Source of the DNA: Vreelandella azerica
GTDB taxonomy: Bacteria; Pseudomonadota; Gammaproteobacteria; Pseudomonadales; Halomonadaceae
Length of the DNA stretch: 64,000 nt
Assembly: GCF_013112225.1 (NCBI RefSeq)
Contig: NZ_JABFHI010000007.1
Coordinates: 1-64,000, forward strand
Direction of reading: 5' to 3'
The notes under the pieces: generated by a model
The model's database searches: none
The model's input: the letters and a program-made list of their open reading frames with translations, nothing else
What the model was told of the DNA's origin: nothing
Part shown: in pieces, positions 21,138-31,560 of the stretch
How the letters are laid out: the number at the start of each line of letters is the position of its first letter
Position numbering within the stretch: position 1 is the stretch's first letter
Program-made: the position numbers and the translations under genes

Positions 21138-22456
21138 TCAGCTGTCGACCAGCCCCAGGTTGGCGCGGTTATAGAAGGCCGTCAGCGCCCGCACCAGATA
21201 CTCTACATCCTGGCTTCCTGCGGTTTCACGAATCGAATGCATCGCCCACTGCGGTACGCCCACATCCACCGTTGGCACCCCCACCTGAGTAGCCGTAATT
21301 GGCCCGATAGTGCTCCCGCAGCCCATATCCGCACGGGTCACAAACACTTGCACCGGCACGTCGGCTTCACGGCAGAGATCGCGGAACAGCGCGCTGGTGG
21401 CACTGTTGGTGGCATAGCGCTGATTGGCATTCACCTTGATGACCGGGCCTGCATTGATCAAGGGGCCGTGCTGTTCGTCATGCTTGTCGCGAAAATTGGG
21501 GTGCAGAGCGTGGGCGTTGTCACAAGACACCATACAGGACGACTGAACCAGCTGAATCAGAGACTCCTCGCTACCGCCGCCCAGCTGGGCATTCAGGCGG
21601 CTTAACACATCGCCCAGAAACGGCCCCTGGGCACCACAGGCACTGGCACTCCCCACTTCTTCATGATCGTTGGCCACCAGGAGCGCACCTTGCTGGCCAT
21701 CATTGGCAAGCAACGCCTCCAGGCCGATAAAGCACGACAGCAGATTATCCAGCCGAGCACTGGCAAGCAGCGATTGCTCAACGCCGATCAGCGACGGCGC
21801 CTGCAGATCATAAAAACTCAATTCAAAATCGACGATATCGGCGTTTTCAATCGCATGCTGTGCCTGAATCCAGGCCTGCAGCAGGCTGTTAAGGTCCTGT
21901 TGATCGTCCTGCATCAAGACCGGCGCCATCTGGGTCTGAGGGTTGATCGCGCGACCGTTGTTGGCTTCGCGATCAAGGTGGATGGCAAGGCTCGGCAGGA
22001 TAGCCACCGGCTCAGCAACATCCAGTAAGACACTGGTCAGGCGCCCATCCGGCTGACGCAGATGAACCCGGCCGGCAATGCCCAAGTCACGATCGAACCA
22101 GGGCGCCAGCAAGGCGCCACCATAGACCTCAATGCCTAACTGTAACCAGCCAGCACTGCGCTGAGTCGCGTTGGGCTTCAGGCGTAGGCCGGGGCTATCG
22201 GTATGAGCGCCGACCATACGCAAGTCTTTCAGCGCTCCACCTTCAGGCAACTGGAAGGCAATGATGGATGAATCATTACGGGTCACGTAGTAACGCTTGC
22301 CTGCTTCCAGCTGCCAGCTGGCGGTTTCCTGCAGCCGCTGGTAACCCGCCGCCTCCAGGCGCAGCGCCATATTGCGGGTAGCATGCCAGGGGTTGGCGAT
22401 GCTTGTAAAAACGCACACAGCCGATCCAGCAGGCCAGACTTTAAAATGTGTGACAT
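21138..22456 (-). CDS. apeB: M18 family aspartyl aminopeptidase (one indel)
   Basis: Zinc aminopeptidase of the DAP family, about 439 residues. Metal-ligand motifs: [15 protein letters not shown] (His, Asp), [18 protein letters not shown] (catalytic Glu pair) and [14 protein letters not shown]; the tail [30 protein letters not shown] carries the last ligands. The first 22 residues ([16 protein letters not shown]...) join the rest after one slip at GGGG 22389-22392, where a fifth base gives SPTPWHATRN. ATG 22456 follows AGAGGA. Divergent from prc. Confidence 0.88.
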
Positions 22457-22505
22457 GAAAATCCTCTTAACAACGATGAAGTAGTCTCAGCAACGCACAA
22501 GAGCT

Positions 22506-22545
22506 GTTACAATACTTGTCTGTTTCATGCAAGTATTCATGTAAC
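22506..22545. promoter_or_regulatory. Inverted repeat between apeB and prc
   Basis: Arms GTTAC-AATACTTG and CAAGTATT-CAT-GTAAC around an 11-base centre, in the 224-base divergent gap. The 8-bp inner arms are perfect. It could be an operator controlling one or both genes, or a transcribed hairpin. Confidence 0.5.
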
Positions 22546-22680
22546 TGTTATTGCAGCAGATAAACGACGTGGTTGGTTAACGGCCGTGATTGGCTGCATT
22601 TCGCAACTCAGCGGCAGATTGTCAGTCATATAAAGCATGCAGTCTGTACGAGTTTACACAAATCCAGGAGAGCTTGATTA

Positions 22681-24774
22681 ATGAGCTGGTTTGCAACTCT
22701 TACGCGCTCGGTGACCTTGGCGACCGCGCTGACCTTTATAAGTCCAGCGCTATGGGCACTGGAACCTACCGATGAGCAGCGTGAAGTCGCCGTTGAAATT
22801 GCGGACTCCTTGCGCTATGGCCACTACGCTGACATTACCTTCGACGATGACTGGTCTTCAGAAGCCTTTCAGCGCTATCTGGATAACCTCGACGGCCAAC
22901 GTCTGTATCTGTTGGAAAGTGATATCGCGCCTTATCGGCACCTCGAAACACAGATGGCTGATTTGATCTTCGAAGGCGATATCGATGACGCCTTTGCCTT
23001 GCACGAACGTTCCAACGAACGCCGTGAAGCTCGCCTGAACTGGCTGCTTGAGCGTATCGACGAGGGCCTGGACTATCAGTTTGACAGTGATGAGCGCCTC
23101 GAAATTGACCGTGAAGAGGCCAACTGGGCCACTGATATTAGTGAGCTTGACGCCCTGTGGGAAAAACGTCTGCAGAATGCTGCCCTGACGCTGGTACTCG
23201 CAGACCAGGACAACGAACAGATTGAGACCACGCTGCGCCAACGCTATGAAGGCCAGCTTTCGCGGGTTGAACAAACCGAAGCTGAAGATGTGTTCGGCCT
23301 GCTGATGGCAGCGGTCACCGGCACCGTAGACCCCCACACCAGCTACCTTTCACCGCGCCAGGGGGAATCCTTTGATATCCAGATGAGCCTGTCACTGGAA
23401 GGTATTGGCGCCATGCTTCAGGCCGACGGTGAATACGTCAAGGTTGCCAGCCTTGTGCCAGGCGGCCCTGCTGACCAGGCCGGTGTACTGGATCCAGCCG
23501 ACCGTATTGTCGCGGTTGGCCAGGAAGACGAAGAAGATCTGGTGAATGTTATCGGCATGCGCCTGGATAACGTTGTCGACCTGATTCGCGGCCCCAAGGG
23601 CAGCGTGGTGCGTCTGGAAGTCATCCCTGCCAAAGCGGTGGATATCACTCGCACCCGCACGGTGGAAATCACCCGCGATACGGTTAAGCTCGAAGATCAG
23701 GCCGCACAAAGTGAAGTGATTGAGATTGAACGTGACGATGGGCAGCACAAAGTTGGTGTGATTACCGTTCCCACCTTCTACGTTGACTTTGAAGCCTGGC
23801 AGGCAGGCGAGGACGACTATCGCAGTACCACTCGCGATGTCGCCAAGGAAATCACTGCCCTCAAGGAAGCCGGCGTAGAAGGCATTGTGCTGGATCTACG
23901 TGACAACGGCGGCGGCGCATTACAGGAAGCCAACAGCCTGCTTGGCCTGTTTATTGATCGCGGCCCGACCGTCCAGGTACGCGACGCCAGAGGGCGCATC
24001 CAGCTATACGGCGACAGTAACGCGGGCACCCATTACGATGGTCCATTAACAGTGCTTACCAACCGCTTGTCGGCCTCTGCGTCAGAAATCTTTGCCGGCG
24101 CCATTCAGGATTATGGCCGCGGTATTGTGGTGGGCTCCCCCACCTTTGGCAAAGGCACCGTGCAGACGCTGAGCGACCTTAGCCATGGTGAAATCAAGAT
24201 CACGCGCGCCAAGTTCTACCGCATTTCAGGTGACAGCACCCAGAATCGCGGCGTTGAACCGGATATTCGCTTCCCGATGGATATTGACCCGGAAAGAATC
24301 GGCGAAAGCAGCCTTGACCATGCACTGGCCTGGGATTCCGTTCAAAACGTGCAGTATCGCCGTTACGGGGAACCGGAGAACTACCTTGATACGTTGATCA
24401 ATCGCTACCAAGCGCGCGCTGAAGATAACCCCAACTTCCTCTACCTTGAGCGCCAGACAGAACTGTCTCGCCAGCTGCGTGAGCAGCACACCAGCGTCAG
24501 CCTGAACCGCGAACAGCGTGAAAGAGAGATGCAGGCCCAGGAAGCCGAACAGCTTGCTCTGGAAAACCAGCGGCGCATTGCGCTTGGCGCCCAGCCATTG
24601 GAAGAATGGACCAGCGCCCAGGTAGACAGCGAGGAAGAAAATGGCAGCGAACAGGCAAAAGAAGAGGAGGAAGACGTCATGCCGGCTGAACGCGCCCAGG
24701 TGCTGGAAGCTGCTGAAATTCTTCTTGATTATGCTCAGCTGCAGACAGCACAGCGTTTAGCCAACCGGGAGTGA
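22681..24774 (+). CDS. prc: Tail-specific (C-terminal processing) protease Prc
   Basis: Periplasmic serine protease, 697 residues, with a signal peptide (ATALTFISPALWA). N-terminal helical domain, PDZ domain around 240-330 (GIGAMLQADGEYVKVASLVPGGPA), then the catalytic core: Ser in LSASASEIFAGA (about 460) and Lys in GSPTFGKGTVQTL (about 487), the Ser-Lys dyad. A DUF3340-like C-terminal region follows, with a Glu-rich insert near 640-665. It degrades SsrA-tagged and other periplasmic proteins and trims lipoproteins and penicillin-binding proteins. AGGAG lies ahead of the ATG. Confidence 0.96.
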   Translation: MSWFATLTRSVTLATALTFISPALWALEPTDEQREVAVEIADSLRYGHYADITFDDDWSSEAFQRYLDNLDGQRLYLLESDIAPYRHLETQMADLIFEGDIDDAFALHERSNERREARLNWLLERIDEGLDYQFDSDERLEIDREEANWATDISELDALWEKRLQNAALTLVLADQDNEQIETTLRQRYEGQLSRVEQTEAEDVFGLLMAAVTGTVDPHTSYLSPRQGESFDIQMSLSLEGIGAMLQADGEYVKVASLVPGGPADQAGVLDPADRIVAVGQEDEEDLVNVIGMRLDNVVDLIRGPKGSVVRLEVIPAKAVDITRTRTVEITRDTVKLEDQAAQSEVIEIERDDGQHKVGVITVPTFYVDFEAWQAGEDDYRSTTRDVAKEITALKEAGVEGIVLDLRDNGGGALQEANSLLGLFIDRGPTVQVRDARGRIQLYGDSNAGTHYDGPLTVLTNRLSASASEIFAGAIQDYGRGIVVGSPTFGKGTVQTLSDLSHGEIKITRAKFYRISGDSTQNRGVEPDIRFPMDIDPERIGESSLDHALAWDSVQNVQYRRYGEPENYLDTLINRYQARAEDNPNFLYLERQTELSRQLREQHTSVSLNREQREREMQAQEAEQLALENQRRIALGAQPLEEWTSAQVDSEEENGSEQAKEEEEDVMPAERAQVLEAAEILLDYAQLQTAQRLANRE

Positions 24775-24822
24775 TCAAAACGGGCTATGCGTTTTTCCTG
24801 ATTTCTTCACCCTGAATACTGA

Positions 24823-24848
24823 CCGAGGCCTCATGGCCTCGGTTTTTT
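24823..24848 (+). terminator. Terminator after prc
   Basis: CCGAGGCC TCAT GGCCTCGG followed by T6, a perfect 8-bp stem. Confidence 0.93.
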
Positions 24849-24880
24849 ATTGGCAAGCAGTGAAGGCACACCATCAGGCT

Positions 24881-25261
24881 CTAACAGTACGCCGCCCGAC
24901 GCCCCGGACGCTCACCCATGGCCTGCAGCCGCCGGGTAAGGGTTTCCAGACGCTGACGCTCACCCTCTCGACCTGCTTCAATAATCGCCTGCCCCCAACC
25001 GGGCAGGCCAGAGGCAAGGCGGTAGTACACCCATTGGCCATCGCGTTGATCACTCAGCAGGCCACATTGGCGCAGCTGAGCCAGATGGCGAGACACCTTG
25101 GGTTGCGAGAGCTCGAGAGCGTAGGTCATTTCACACACACAAAGCTCGCCTTCCTGGGCAATCAGCAGCACCAGTGACAGACGCGTGTCGTCGCTCAGAC
25201 ATTTAAAGACTTGTAGCGGCATTAACGGTAATGCAGTCGTGGGATTCACAGAATCATCCAA
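24881..25261 (-). CDS. ArsR-family winged-helix regulator
   Basis: Up to 126 residues. It carries ELCVCEMTYALELSQPKVSRHL, the ArsR helix with the Cys-x-Cys of As(III)-sensing family members, and a matching wing (DGQWVYYRL). No arsenate reductase, ArsB/Acr3 or other metal gene is adjacent. The start is uncertain: no ATG exists before 25222, and TTG 25261 or GTG 25249 (the latter 12 bases from AAAGG) would give the longer forms. Likely a metalloid-responsive repressor with targets elsewhere. Confidence 0.8.
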   Translation of the reverse strand: MDDSVNPTTALPLMPLQVFKCLSDDTRLSLVLLIAQEGELCVCEMTYALELSQPKVSRHLAQLRQCGLLSDQRDGQWVYYRLASGLPGWGQAIIEAGREGERQRLETLTRRLQAMGERPGRRAAYC

Positions 25262-25371
25262 CCTTTCACAAACGGAAGCTGGCGACTAGTATAGCGAATT
25301 AGGTACTTGCAAAGGGTAGGAAGGATCAAAAAGAGAGGAAAAAGCACAGGATTAACTAGTGTAAAGTTGGT

Positions 25372-25447
25372 TGGCTCCCCGAACAGGACTCGAACCTGTG
25401 ACCCAATGATTAACAGTCATTTGCTCTACCAACTGAGCTATCGGGGA
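25372..25447 (-). tRNA. tRNA-Asn (GTT), copy 1
   Basis: 76-nt cloverleaf with acceptor TCCCCGA/TCGGGGA, anticodon loop CTGTTAA carrying GTT, and encoded GCCA end. Body identical or nearly so to the two neighbours. Confidence 0.95.
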
Positions 25448-25472
25448 ATAACCGAAAGGACGATGTGAACGT

Positions 25473-25548
25473 TGGCTCCTCGAGCAGGACTCGAACCTGC
25501 GACCCAATGATTAACAGTCATTTGCTCTACCAACTGAGCTATCGAGGA
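25473..25548 (-). tRNA. tRNA-Asn (GTT), copy 2
   Basis: Same body as copy 1 but acceptor TCCTCGA/TCGAGGA: the fourth acceptor pair has changed from C-G to T-A on both sides, keeping the helix. Confidence 0.95.
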
Positions 25549-25622
25549 ACATTCAGCATCTTTAACAGTATCTGCCAGTTAGTTGATGCTAGGGCTGATA
25601 GTGTAAGTGCTTGGGTGGTGAT

Positions 25623-25698
25623 TGGCTCCCTGAGCAGGACTCGAACCTGCGACCCAATGATTAACAGTCATTTGCTCTACCAACTGAGCTATCAGGGA
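25623..25698 (-). tRNA. tRNA-Asn (GTT), copy 3
   Basis: Same body but acceptor TCCCTGA/TCAGGGA, with a compensated change at the fifth pair. First of the three in the direction of transcription. Confidence 0.95.
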
Positions 25699-25870
25699 AC
25701 TACCTAAACACGGTGCGTAGTATACTCATACAAACGCTGTGGTCAAGTGTGGATTTATTCCAATGCTAGCCCCTGCTTTACTGTGCCCGTATAATGCTCA
25801 CTCAACGTCGCGGCACCGCCGCACCACCATTCATCCTCGTCACCCGACGACCCATAGATGACAGGTACCG

Positions 25871-27214
25871 ATGACGAAGAAACTCTTCATCAAAACACAC
25901 GGCTGCCAAATGAACGAGTATGACTCGTCACGCATGGCAGACCTGCTCGGCGAATCACACCAGATGGAGCTCACTGATAACGAGCTTGAAGCGGATGTCA
26001 TTTTGCTCAACACCTGCTCTATTCGTGAGAAAGCGCAGGAAAAGGTCTTTCATCAGCTTGGCCGCTGGAAAAAACTCAAGGACGCCAACCCCGACCTGGT
26101 AATTGGTGTCGGTGGCTGTGTGGCCAGTCAGGAAGGTGAAGCACTACGCAAGCGCGCGCCTCACGTCGACATGGTCTTTGGCCCGCAAACACTTCACCGC
26201 GTTCCTGGGATGCTGGATGCCAAGCGCAATAACCAGATTGCCGCTGTTGATGTCACCTTTCCGGAAATCGAGAAGTTCGATCACCTGCCGCAGCCCTCTT
26301 CAGATGGTGCAACGGCGTTTGTTTCAATTATGGAAGGCTGCTCCAAGTACTGCACCTTCTGCGTGGTGCCCTACACCCGTGGTGAAGAAGTCTCGCGTCC
26401 GTTTGAAGCAGTCATGGATGAAATTCTCCATCTGGCGGATCAAGGGGTGCGCGAAGTCAATCTGCTTGGCCAGAACGTTAATGCCTATCGGGGCGAGAAC
26501 GACTACGGTGACGAGATCGACCTGGCGGAACTGATTGCCTGTATTGCCGCCGTTGATGGCATTGACCGGATTCGCTTCACGACCTCACATCCGGTTGAAT
26601 TCACCGATAGCCTGGTCGATGCCTATGCTGACATCCCTGAACTGGTCAGCCATCTGCACCTGCCCGTTCAGTCCGGCTCTGACCGCATTCTCAGCGCCAT
26701 GAAGCGCGGCCATACCGCGCAGGAATATATCGACAAGATGGAGCGCATTCGCGCCAACCGGCCGGACATCAGCTTCTCTTCGGATTTCATTATCGGCTTC
26801 CCCGGTGAAACTGAGGATGATTTTGAAGCCACTATGGATCTGATCCACAAGATTGGCTTTGATCACTCTTTCAGCTTTGTCTATTCCGCTCGCCCCGGCA
26901 CGCCGGCGGCTTCGCTTGAAGACGACACTCCCGCTGAGGTCAAAAAACAGCGCCTGGCGATTCTGCAGGAGCGGATTATCCAGCACACCCAGCAGATCAG
27001 TCGCCGTATGGTGGGCTCTCGCCAGCGCATTCTGGTCAGCGGATTTTCACCCAAGGATCCGGGGCAGCTGTCCGGGCGTACGGAAAACAATCGCGTTGTG
27101 AATTTCCGTGCAGCCAACCCGACCGAGCTGATCGGCTACTTTGTGGATGTCGATATCACCGAGGCGCTACCCAACTCCCTGCGCGGTGAACTCGCCTCGG
27201 CAGAGCGTTATTAA
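25871..27214 (+). CDS. miaB: tRNA-2-methylthio-N6-dimethylallyladenosine synthase MiaB
   Basis: Radical-SAM methylthiotransferase that modifies A37 of tRNAs reading UNN codons. 447 residues: N-terminal UPF0004 domain with three cluster cysteines (THGCQMN, NTCSIRE, GGCVAS), radical-[18 protein letters not shown] (about 157), and a C-terminal TRAM domain. Leads the miaB-ybeZ-ybeY-corC-lnt series. Confidence 0.97.
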   Translation: MTKKLFIKTHGCQMNEYDSSRMADLLGESHQMELTDNELEADVILLNTCSIREKAQEKVFHQLGRWKKLKDANPDLVIGVGGCVASQEGEALRKRAPHVDMVFGPQTLHRVPGMLDAKRNNQIAAVDVTFPEIEKFDHLPQPSSDGATAFVSIMEGCSKYCTFCVVPYTRGEEVSRPFEAVMDEILHLADQGVREVNLLGQNVNAYRGENDYGDEIDLAELIACIAAVDGIDRIRFTTSHPVEFTDSLVDAYADIPELVSHLHLPVQSGSDRILSAMKRGHTAQEYIDKMERIRANRPDISFSSDFIIGFPGETEDDFEATMDLIHKIGFDHSFSFVYSARPGTPAASLEDDTPAEVKKQRLAILQERIIQHTQQISRRMVGSRQRILVSGFSPKDPGQLSGRTENNRVVNFRAANPTELIGYFVDVDITEALPNSLRGELASAERY

Positions 27215-27301
27215 CAACTCTCATCGCCCAGGCAATTGCCCCGAGGCCACTCGGGGCAGTAAGCTGAACCTCACACTCATTAACTAACGGGTTTCTTACT
27301 C

Positions 27302-28366
27302 TTGAGCCAGCCATCATCTCAGGCCAATCGCATTATCACGCTCAGCCTTGAACCCAATGACCCGCAGCGGCTCGCTAGCCTGTGTGGGCAGCAGGATGAG
27401 CATCTGAAACTGATTGAAAGCCGTCTGGACGTTACCCTGCGTAACCGCGGCAACATCTTCCAGCTGGCGGGCGCGGCCAACCGCATCAAGGCCGCTGCCA
27501 ACGTACTGGAACACCTTTACCGGGAAACTGCTGCCAACGAGCTTGACCCCGACACTGTTCACCTGTTCCTGCAGGAATCCGGGCTTGAAGCGCTTGCCGA
27601 GGAAGAGGAACCGGAAGACGGCGAAGTGATCATGCGCACGCCACGCACCATGATCAAACCCCGCGGGATGAATCAGCAGCGCTACGTTTCCAGCATCCGT
27701 GAGCACGATATCAACTTCGGTATTGGCCCAGCGGGTACCGGCAAGACGTACCTGGCCGTTGCGGCAGCGGTTGAAGCACTGAACCAGCAGGAAGTCCGTC
27801 GCATCCTGCTAGTTCGTCCGGCCGTTGAAGCCGGTGAGAAGCTGGGCTTTCTACCTGGTGATCTGGCCCAGAAAATCGACCCCTACCTGCGCCCGCTCTA
27901 CGACGCCCTGTATGAAATGATCGGTTTCGAACAGGTCGCCAAACTGATCGAGCGTCAGGTAATTGAAATAGCGCCGCTGGCCTATATGCGCGGACGCACC
28001 CTGAACAACGCCTATATCATCCTGGATGAAAGCCAGAACACCACCCCTGAGCAGATGAAGATGTTCCTGACCCGGATAGGTTTTGGCTCCACGGCGGTGA
28101 TTACCGGCGATGTGACCCAGGTGGATCTGCCCCGCGGCCAGCGCTCCGGCTTGATTCAGGTGCTTGAAGTTCTCAAGGACACCCCCGGGATAGGCGTGAC
28201 CCACTTTGCCGCCAAGGACGTTGTCCGTCACCCGCTGGTACAGCGTATTATCGAAGCCTACGACAGCTTTGAATCCGAGCAGGAAGCCAAGGAGCGCGCT
28301 GTTCGCGAGGAACGTCAGCAAGCCCGCGAAGAGCGTCTGCAAAAGCGTGAGGACTCCCTTCAGTGA
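27302..28366 (+). CDS. ybeZ: PhoH-like ATPase YbeZ
   Basis: 354 residues. Walker [12 protein letters not shown] near 142 and Walker [16 protein letters not shown] near 237 of the PhoH fold, with an N-terminal KH-like region ([17 protein letters not shown]). The only start before the conserved region is TTG 27302, without a clear ribosome site. It works with YbeY in rRNA handling in other bacteria. GTGA overlap with ybeY. Confidence 0.93.
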   Translation: MSQPSSQANRIITLSLEPNDPQRLASLCGQQDEHLKLIESRLDVTLRNRGNIFQLAGAANRIKAAANVLEHLYRETAANELDPDTVHLFLQESGLEALAEEEEPEDGEVIMRTPRTMIKPRGMNQQRYVSSIREHDINFGIGPAGTGKTYLAVAAAVEALNQQEVRRILLVRPAVEAGEKLGFLPGDLAQKIDPYLRPLYDALYEMIGFEQVAKLIERQVIEIAPLAYMRGRTLNNAYIILDESQNTTPEQMKMFLTRIGFGSTAVITGDVTQVDLPRGQRSGLIQVLEVLKDTPGIGVTHFAAKDVVRHPLVQRIIEAYDSFESEQEAKERAVREERQQAREERLQKREDSLQ

Positions 28367-28830
28367 CGGTATTGATTGACTATCAATTGGCGACACAATC
28401 CACCCAGGTGCCCGATGCGGCTCAGCTTGAACGCTGGGTCGCTGCAGTGCTGGAGCAGCACCCGCAGGAAAGTCGCCATGAAGTGACCATCCGCATCGTT
28501 GATGCGGATGAAAGCCAGGCGCTCAACGCTGACTACCGTGGCAAGGACAAACCGACCAATGTACTGTCCTTTCCCTTTGAAGCCCCCTCGGGTATTGAGC
28601 TACCGTTACTTGGCGACCTGGTCATCTGCCAGAATGTCGTTGCACAGGAAGCACAGCAACAGCAAAAACCACTGATGCAGCATTATGCGCATATGGTCAT
28701 ACATGGCACCCTGCATTTATTGGGTTATGATCATATTGAGGACGACGAAGCCGAGGCTATGGAGCAGCTTGAGCGTCTGCTTCTGGCCAGGTTTGATATT
28801 CCTGATCCGTATCTGAGTGAAACGCAGTAA
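28363..28830 (+). CDS. ybeY: Endoribonuclease YbeY
   Basis: 155-residue UPF0054 metalloprotein acting in 16S rRNA 3' maturation and ribosome quality control. The zinc motif is [15 protein letters not shown] near residue 108, and TNVLSFPFE is conserved. GTG start overlaps the ybeZ stop. Confidence 0.95.
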   Translation: MTVLIDYQLATQSTQVPDAAQLERWVAAVLEQHPQESRHEVTIRIVDADESQALNADYRGKDKPTNVLSFPFEAPSGIELPLLGDLVICQNVVAQEAQQQQKPLMQHYAHMVIHGTLHLLGYDHIEDDEAEAMEQLERLLLARFDIPDPYLSETQ

Positions 28831-28856
28831 CGCTATCAAAACAAGAGATCAACTGT

Positions 28857-29756
28857 ATGAGCGAAGACCGATCGAGCACCGCCCCCTCAAAAATCCTGGC
28901 TTGAGAAGCTGTTTGGTGCCCTGACGGGGATAACGATGAGCCCAGCTCAAGAGAAGAGCTGATGGCTTTTCTGCGCCACACGGCCGGCCGCCTGAAGCTC
29001 GACCAGGATGCCATGATGATCATTGAAGGCGCGCTGCAGATCAGCGACCAGCAGGTACGCGAGATCCTTATTCCTCGCTCTCAGGTCGCCGCCATTCCAA
29101 TTGATCAGACCAGCGATGACTATCTGCCGCTCATTCAGGAAACCGGCCACTCGCGCTATCCGGTCATCGGTGAGAATCTTGATGATGTCAAAGGTATTGT
29201 GCTGGTCAAGGATCTGCTGCCCCTGCTCTCCCAGACCCAGGCCCAGCGGGATGCCTTCCAGCTGGAGGACATCACCCGCCCAGCGATGTTTATCCCTGAA
29301 TCCAAACGTCTCAACAGCCTGCTAAAAGAGTTTCGTGATACCCACAACCATATGGCGATTGTGGTGGACGAGTACGGCGGCACGGCTGGGATTATTACCA
29401 TCGAAGATATTCTTGAGCAGATTGTCGGCGATATTGAAGATGAGCACGACACAGATGAAGAAGATGATATCCGTGCCCTGGAAGACGGTCATTTTGCTGT
29501 TCGCGCCCTGACCCCTATTGAAGATTTCAACGAACGCTTCAACACCCAGTTTTCTGACGATGAGTTTGACACCGTAGGCGGCCTGGTCATGCAGCAGTTT
29601 GGCCACCTGCCCCGGCGGGGCGAACAGACCTCACTCGGCGGCTGGCACTTTGTGGTGATGAACGCAGACAATCGGCGTATTCGCCTGCTCGACGTGCACT
29701 TCGACGACAGCAGCAGTGAAGAAGACCTCACCAGGATCGGGTCGGAGGGGAGCTAG
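28857..29756 (+). CDS. corC: CorC/YbeX CBS-domain protein (two indels, altered C-terminus)
   Basis: Tandem CBS domains (ILIPRSQVAAIPID ... SRYPVIGENLDDVKGIVLVKDLL; MAIVVDEYGGTAGIITIEDILEQIVGDIEDE) and the CorC_HlyC tail (FNTQFSDDEFDTVGGLVMQQFGHLPRRGE), about 299 residues. The family acts in magnesium/cobalt homeostasis and ribosome-linked roles. ATG 28857; the frame moves at AAAAA 28889-28893 (one base too many) and returns at GGGG 28926-28929 (one too few), giving SKSWLEKLFGALTGDNDEPS. The last six residues (IGSEGS) and the stop come from the group II intron end starting at 29736. Confidence 0.88.
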
Positions 29757-31560
29757 TCCCCGTCCGCCCACACCACCGGGCATACGGTTCCGTACCACGG
29801 CGGTTGGTCAAGTGTTAGCAAACCGCTTCATGTAGAAGCTTACACCACGGAAGCCTTGCTTATGCCACCAGCGGTTGTTCATCGCAAACCGCGTGTGGTG
29901 GAGTTGCGCCAGGAACCACCAGCGTTTGTGCTGACAGTACCCTTTCGCCTCCTCCATCGGTAGCCCGAGTTCGATCATCTTTCTCACTCGGGTTCGCGGT
30001 TTGAACCACTGTTTCATCAGACACATACGTAAGCGGCTTCGTATCCAGCTGTCGATATCAACAAACAAGCGCCGCGTCTCTGTCAGTCGAAAGTAGCTTG
30101 TCCAGCCTCGAATATATCGATCGAGACGGGCTAGCTTCACTTCAATGGCTTCACGGTCGTGCCCACGGGTCAGTTGCCTGATCCGTCTCTTGAAGCGATT
30201 GACCGTCTCCGTACTGCAACGGATACGCGGGTTAGCCTTTCCTACAAAGCTGTAGCCGAGAAAGTTGCTGCGTGAGGTAGAGACGACGCGGCTCTTCGCC
30301 CGGTTAACCGGGAGTTTGAGTCGCGTCTCAAGAAAGGCGGTCACACTGTCCTTGACTCGGTGGCCCGCTCGACGGCTTTGGACGTAGATCTGGCAGTCAT
30401 CGGCGTACCGGCAAAACCGATGGCCTCTGGCTTCCAGTTGCTTGTCGAGATCGTCAAGCAGGATATTGCTGAGTAGAGGACTCAAGGGCGATCCTTGCGG
30501 TGTGCCTTTCTCACGCTGACTGACGACACCCCCATCATCATCCCGGCCTGTAAATAGCGACGAATCACGCCAAGCAGGCGCTTATCGTGAATACGTTTCG
30601 CTAGTCTGGCCATCAGGATATCGTGGTTGACCTGATCAAAGAATCTCTCCAGATCAATATCGACCACAATCGTGTAGCCCTGTTTGGCGTAGTCATGAGC
30701 CTGCTCAATCGCTTGCCAGGCATTACGGCCCGGTCTGAAGCCGTAGCTTGAGGCAGAGAAATCCTTTTCATAGTACGGGCTGAGCACTTGATGGATGGCT
30801 TGCTGGATTAAGCGGTCTATCACGTTAGGGATGCCCAGCATGCGGTGCGTGCCATTGCCCTTCGGGATATAGACCGTTCTCACCGAACCTGGCTGATAAG
30901 CGCCTGACTGAAGAGCTTCCTTGATTTCAGGCCAGGATGTCTTCAGGTAAGATTCGGTGTCTTCAATGGTGCGTGCATCGGGGCCTGGGGCCCCTTTATT
31001 GCGCTGCACCCGGTTCCATGCATCCGCCATGTTGGCGCTATCTAGCACATCATCCATGGAAACCGGGTAGCAGGGTTCGCAAGGGTTCCAGCCCGTGACC
31101 GGTCTGCCGCTGCTACTAAACTGCGGTCGGTTGTCATCGCGTTGGTCAGAGATCACAGAGAAACCCTTTCACTTGCCTTTGGCCCTTGGGTGGAATGTGG
31201 CCACCTACTATGGCCGCTGCTGACTTCCCTCACAGCCTTGCCGCCCCTCCCGCTGTGCGGTTGGCTTGGCTCTAGCGGTTGCGAGGGACCTCCCGGGGTA
31301 AGACGCACATCTTTCTCGCCAGGTAGCCGCCTCATATACGTACTGCGCTGCCGTGTTGGGATGAGCTTTGTGTTCTTCAGCACACTTACTCCACGCAGCC
31401 CGCCTCGTATGAGGTTCGTGTTCCTCGGCTCAGCGATTTGCCGCAGGCTTCCTTCAGATTCCACCTTGCGATGGACACCCTTGCCGTGTTGGCTAACAGC
31501 TACTCCCAACGTCACTGCTCGGGACTTTCACCCTATAGATGTGCGCCATGCCCGGCACAC
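29736..31560 (-). mobile_element. Group II intron, complete
   Basis: The left-strand RNA begins GTGTGCCGGGCATGGCGC at 31560 (the GUGYG 5' consensus) followed by the GGGTGAAAGTCCCGAGC motif typical of bacterial introns. The 3' end shows a domain V hairpin (CCGCCGTGGTACGGAACCGT..., near 29760-29810), a domain VI stem and a final AT at 29736. It encodes a maturase without an endonuclease domain. The upstream exon is a hairpin (CTCGCCC...GGGTGAG) at the right end of a tnpB element, ending nine bases before the splice site, the kind of target used by group IIC introns. Class not proven. Confidence 0.88.
29808..31156 (-). CDS. ltrA: Group II intron reverse transcriptase/maturase (one indel)
   Basis: About 449 residues. 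Reverse-transcriptase blocks: GIPNVIDRLIQQAIHQVL, FSASSYGFRPGRNAWQAI, VVDIDLERFFDQVNHD, TPQGSPLSPLLSNILLDDLD and the catalytic RYADDCQIYV, then a GIIM maturase domain (RLDRYIRGWTSYFRL). No HNH endonuclease follows. The frame slips at CCCCC 30529-30533; a sixth C restores MMMGGVVSQREKGTPQG. GTG 31156 is the earliest start; ATG 31059 (MDDVLDSAN) is an alternative. Confidence 0.9.

Noticed and set aside
22619..22640. Sigma-70 promoter for prc (TTGTCA and TATAAA)
   Set aside because: The two boxes are only six bases apart, far from the 16-18 needed.
25465..25707. Rightward open frame of about 80 codons over the tRNA-Asn genes
   Set aside because: It is a translation of the tRNA genes on the opposite strand; its internal repetition comes from the tandem tRNAs.
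28962..29756. Short CorC beginning at ATG 28962
   Set aside because: The residues upstream, after correcting two one-base slips, match the conserved CorC N-terminus and start at ATG 28857 with a normal position after ybeY.
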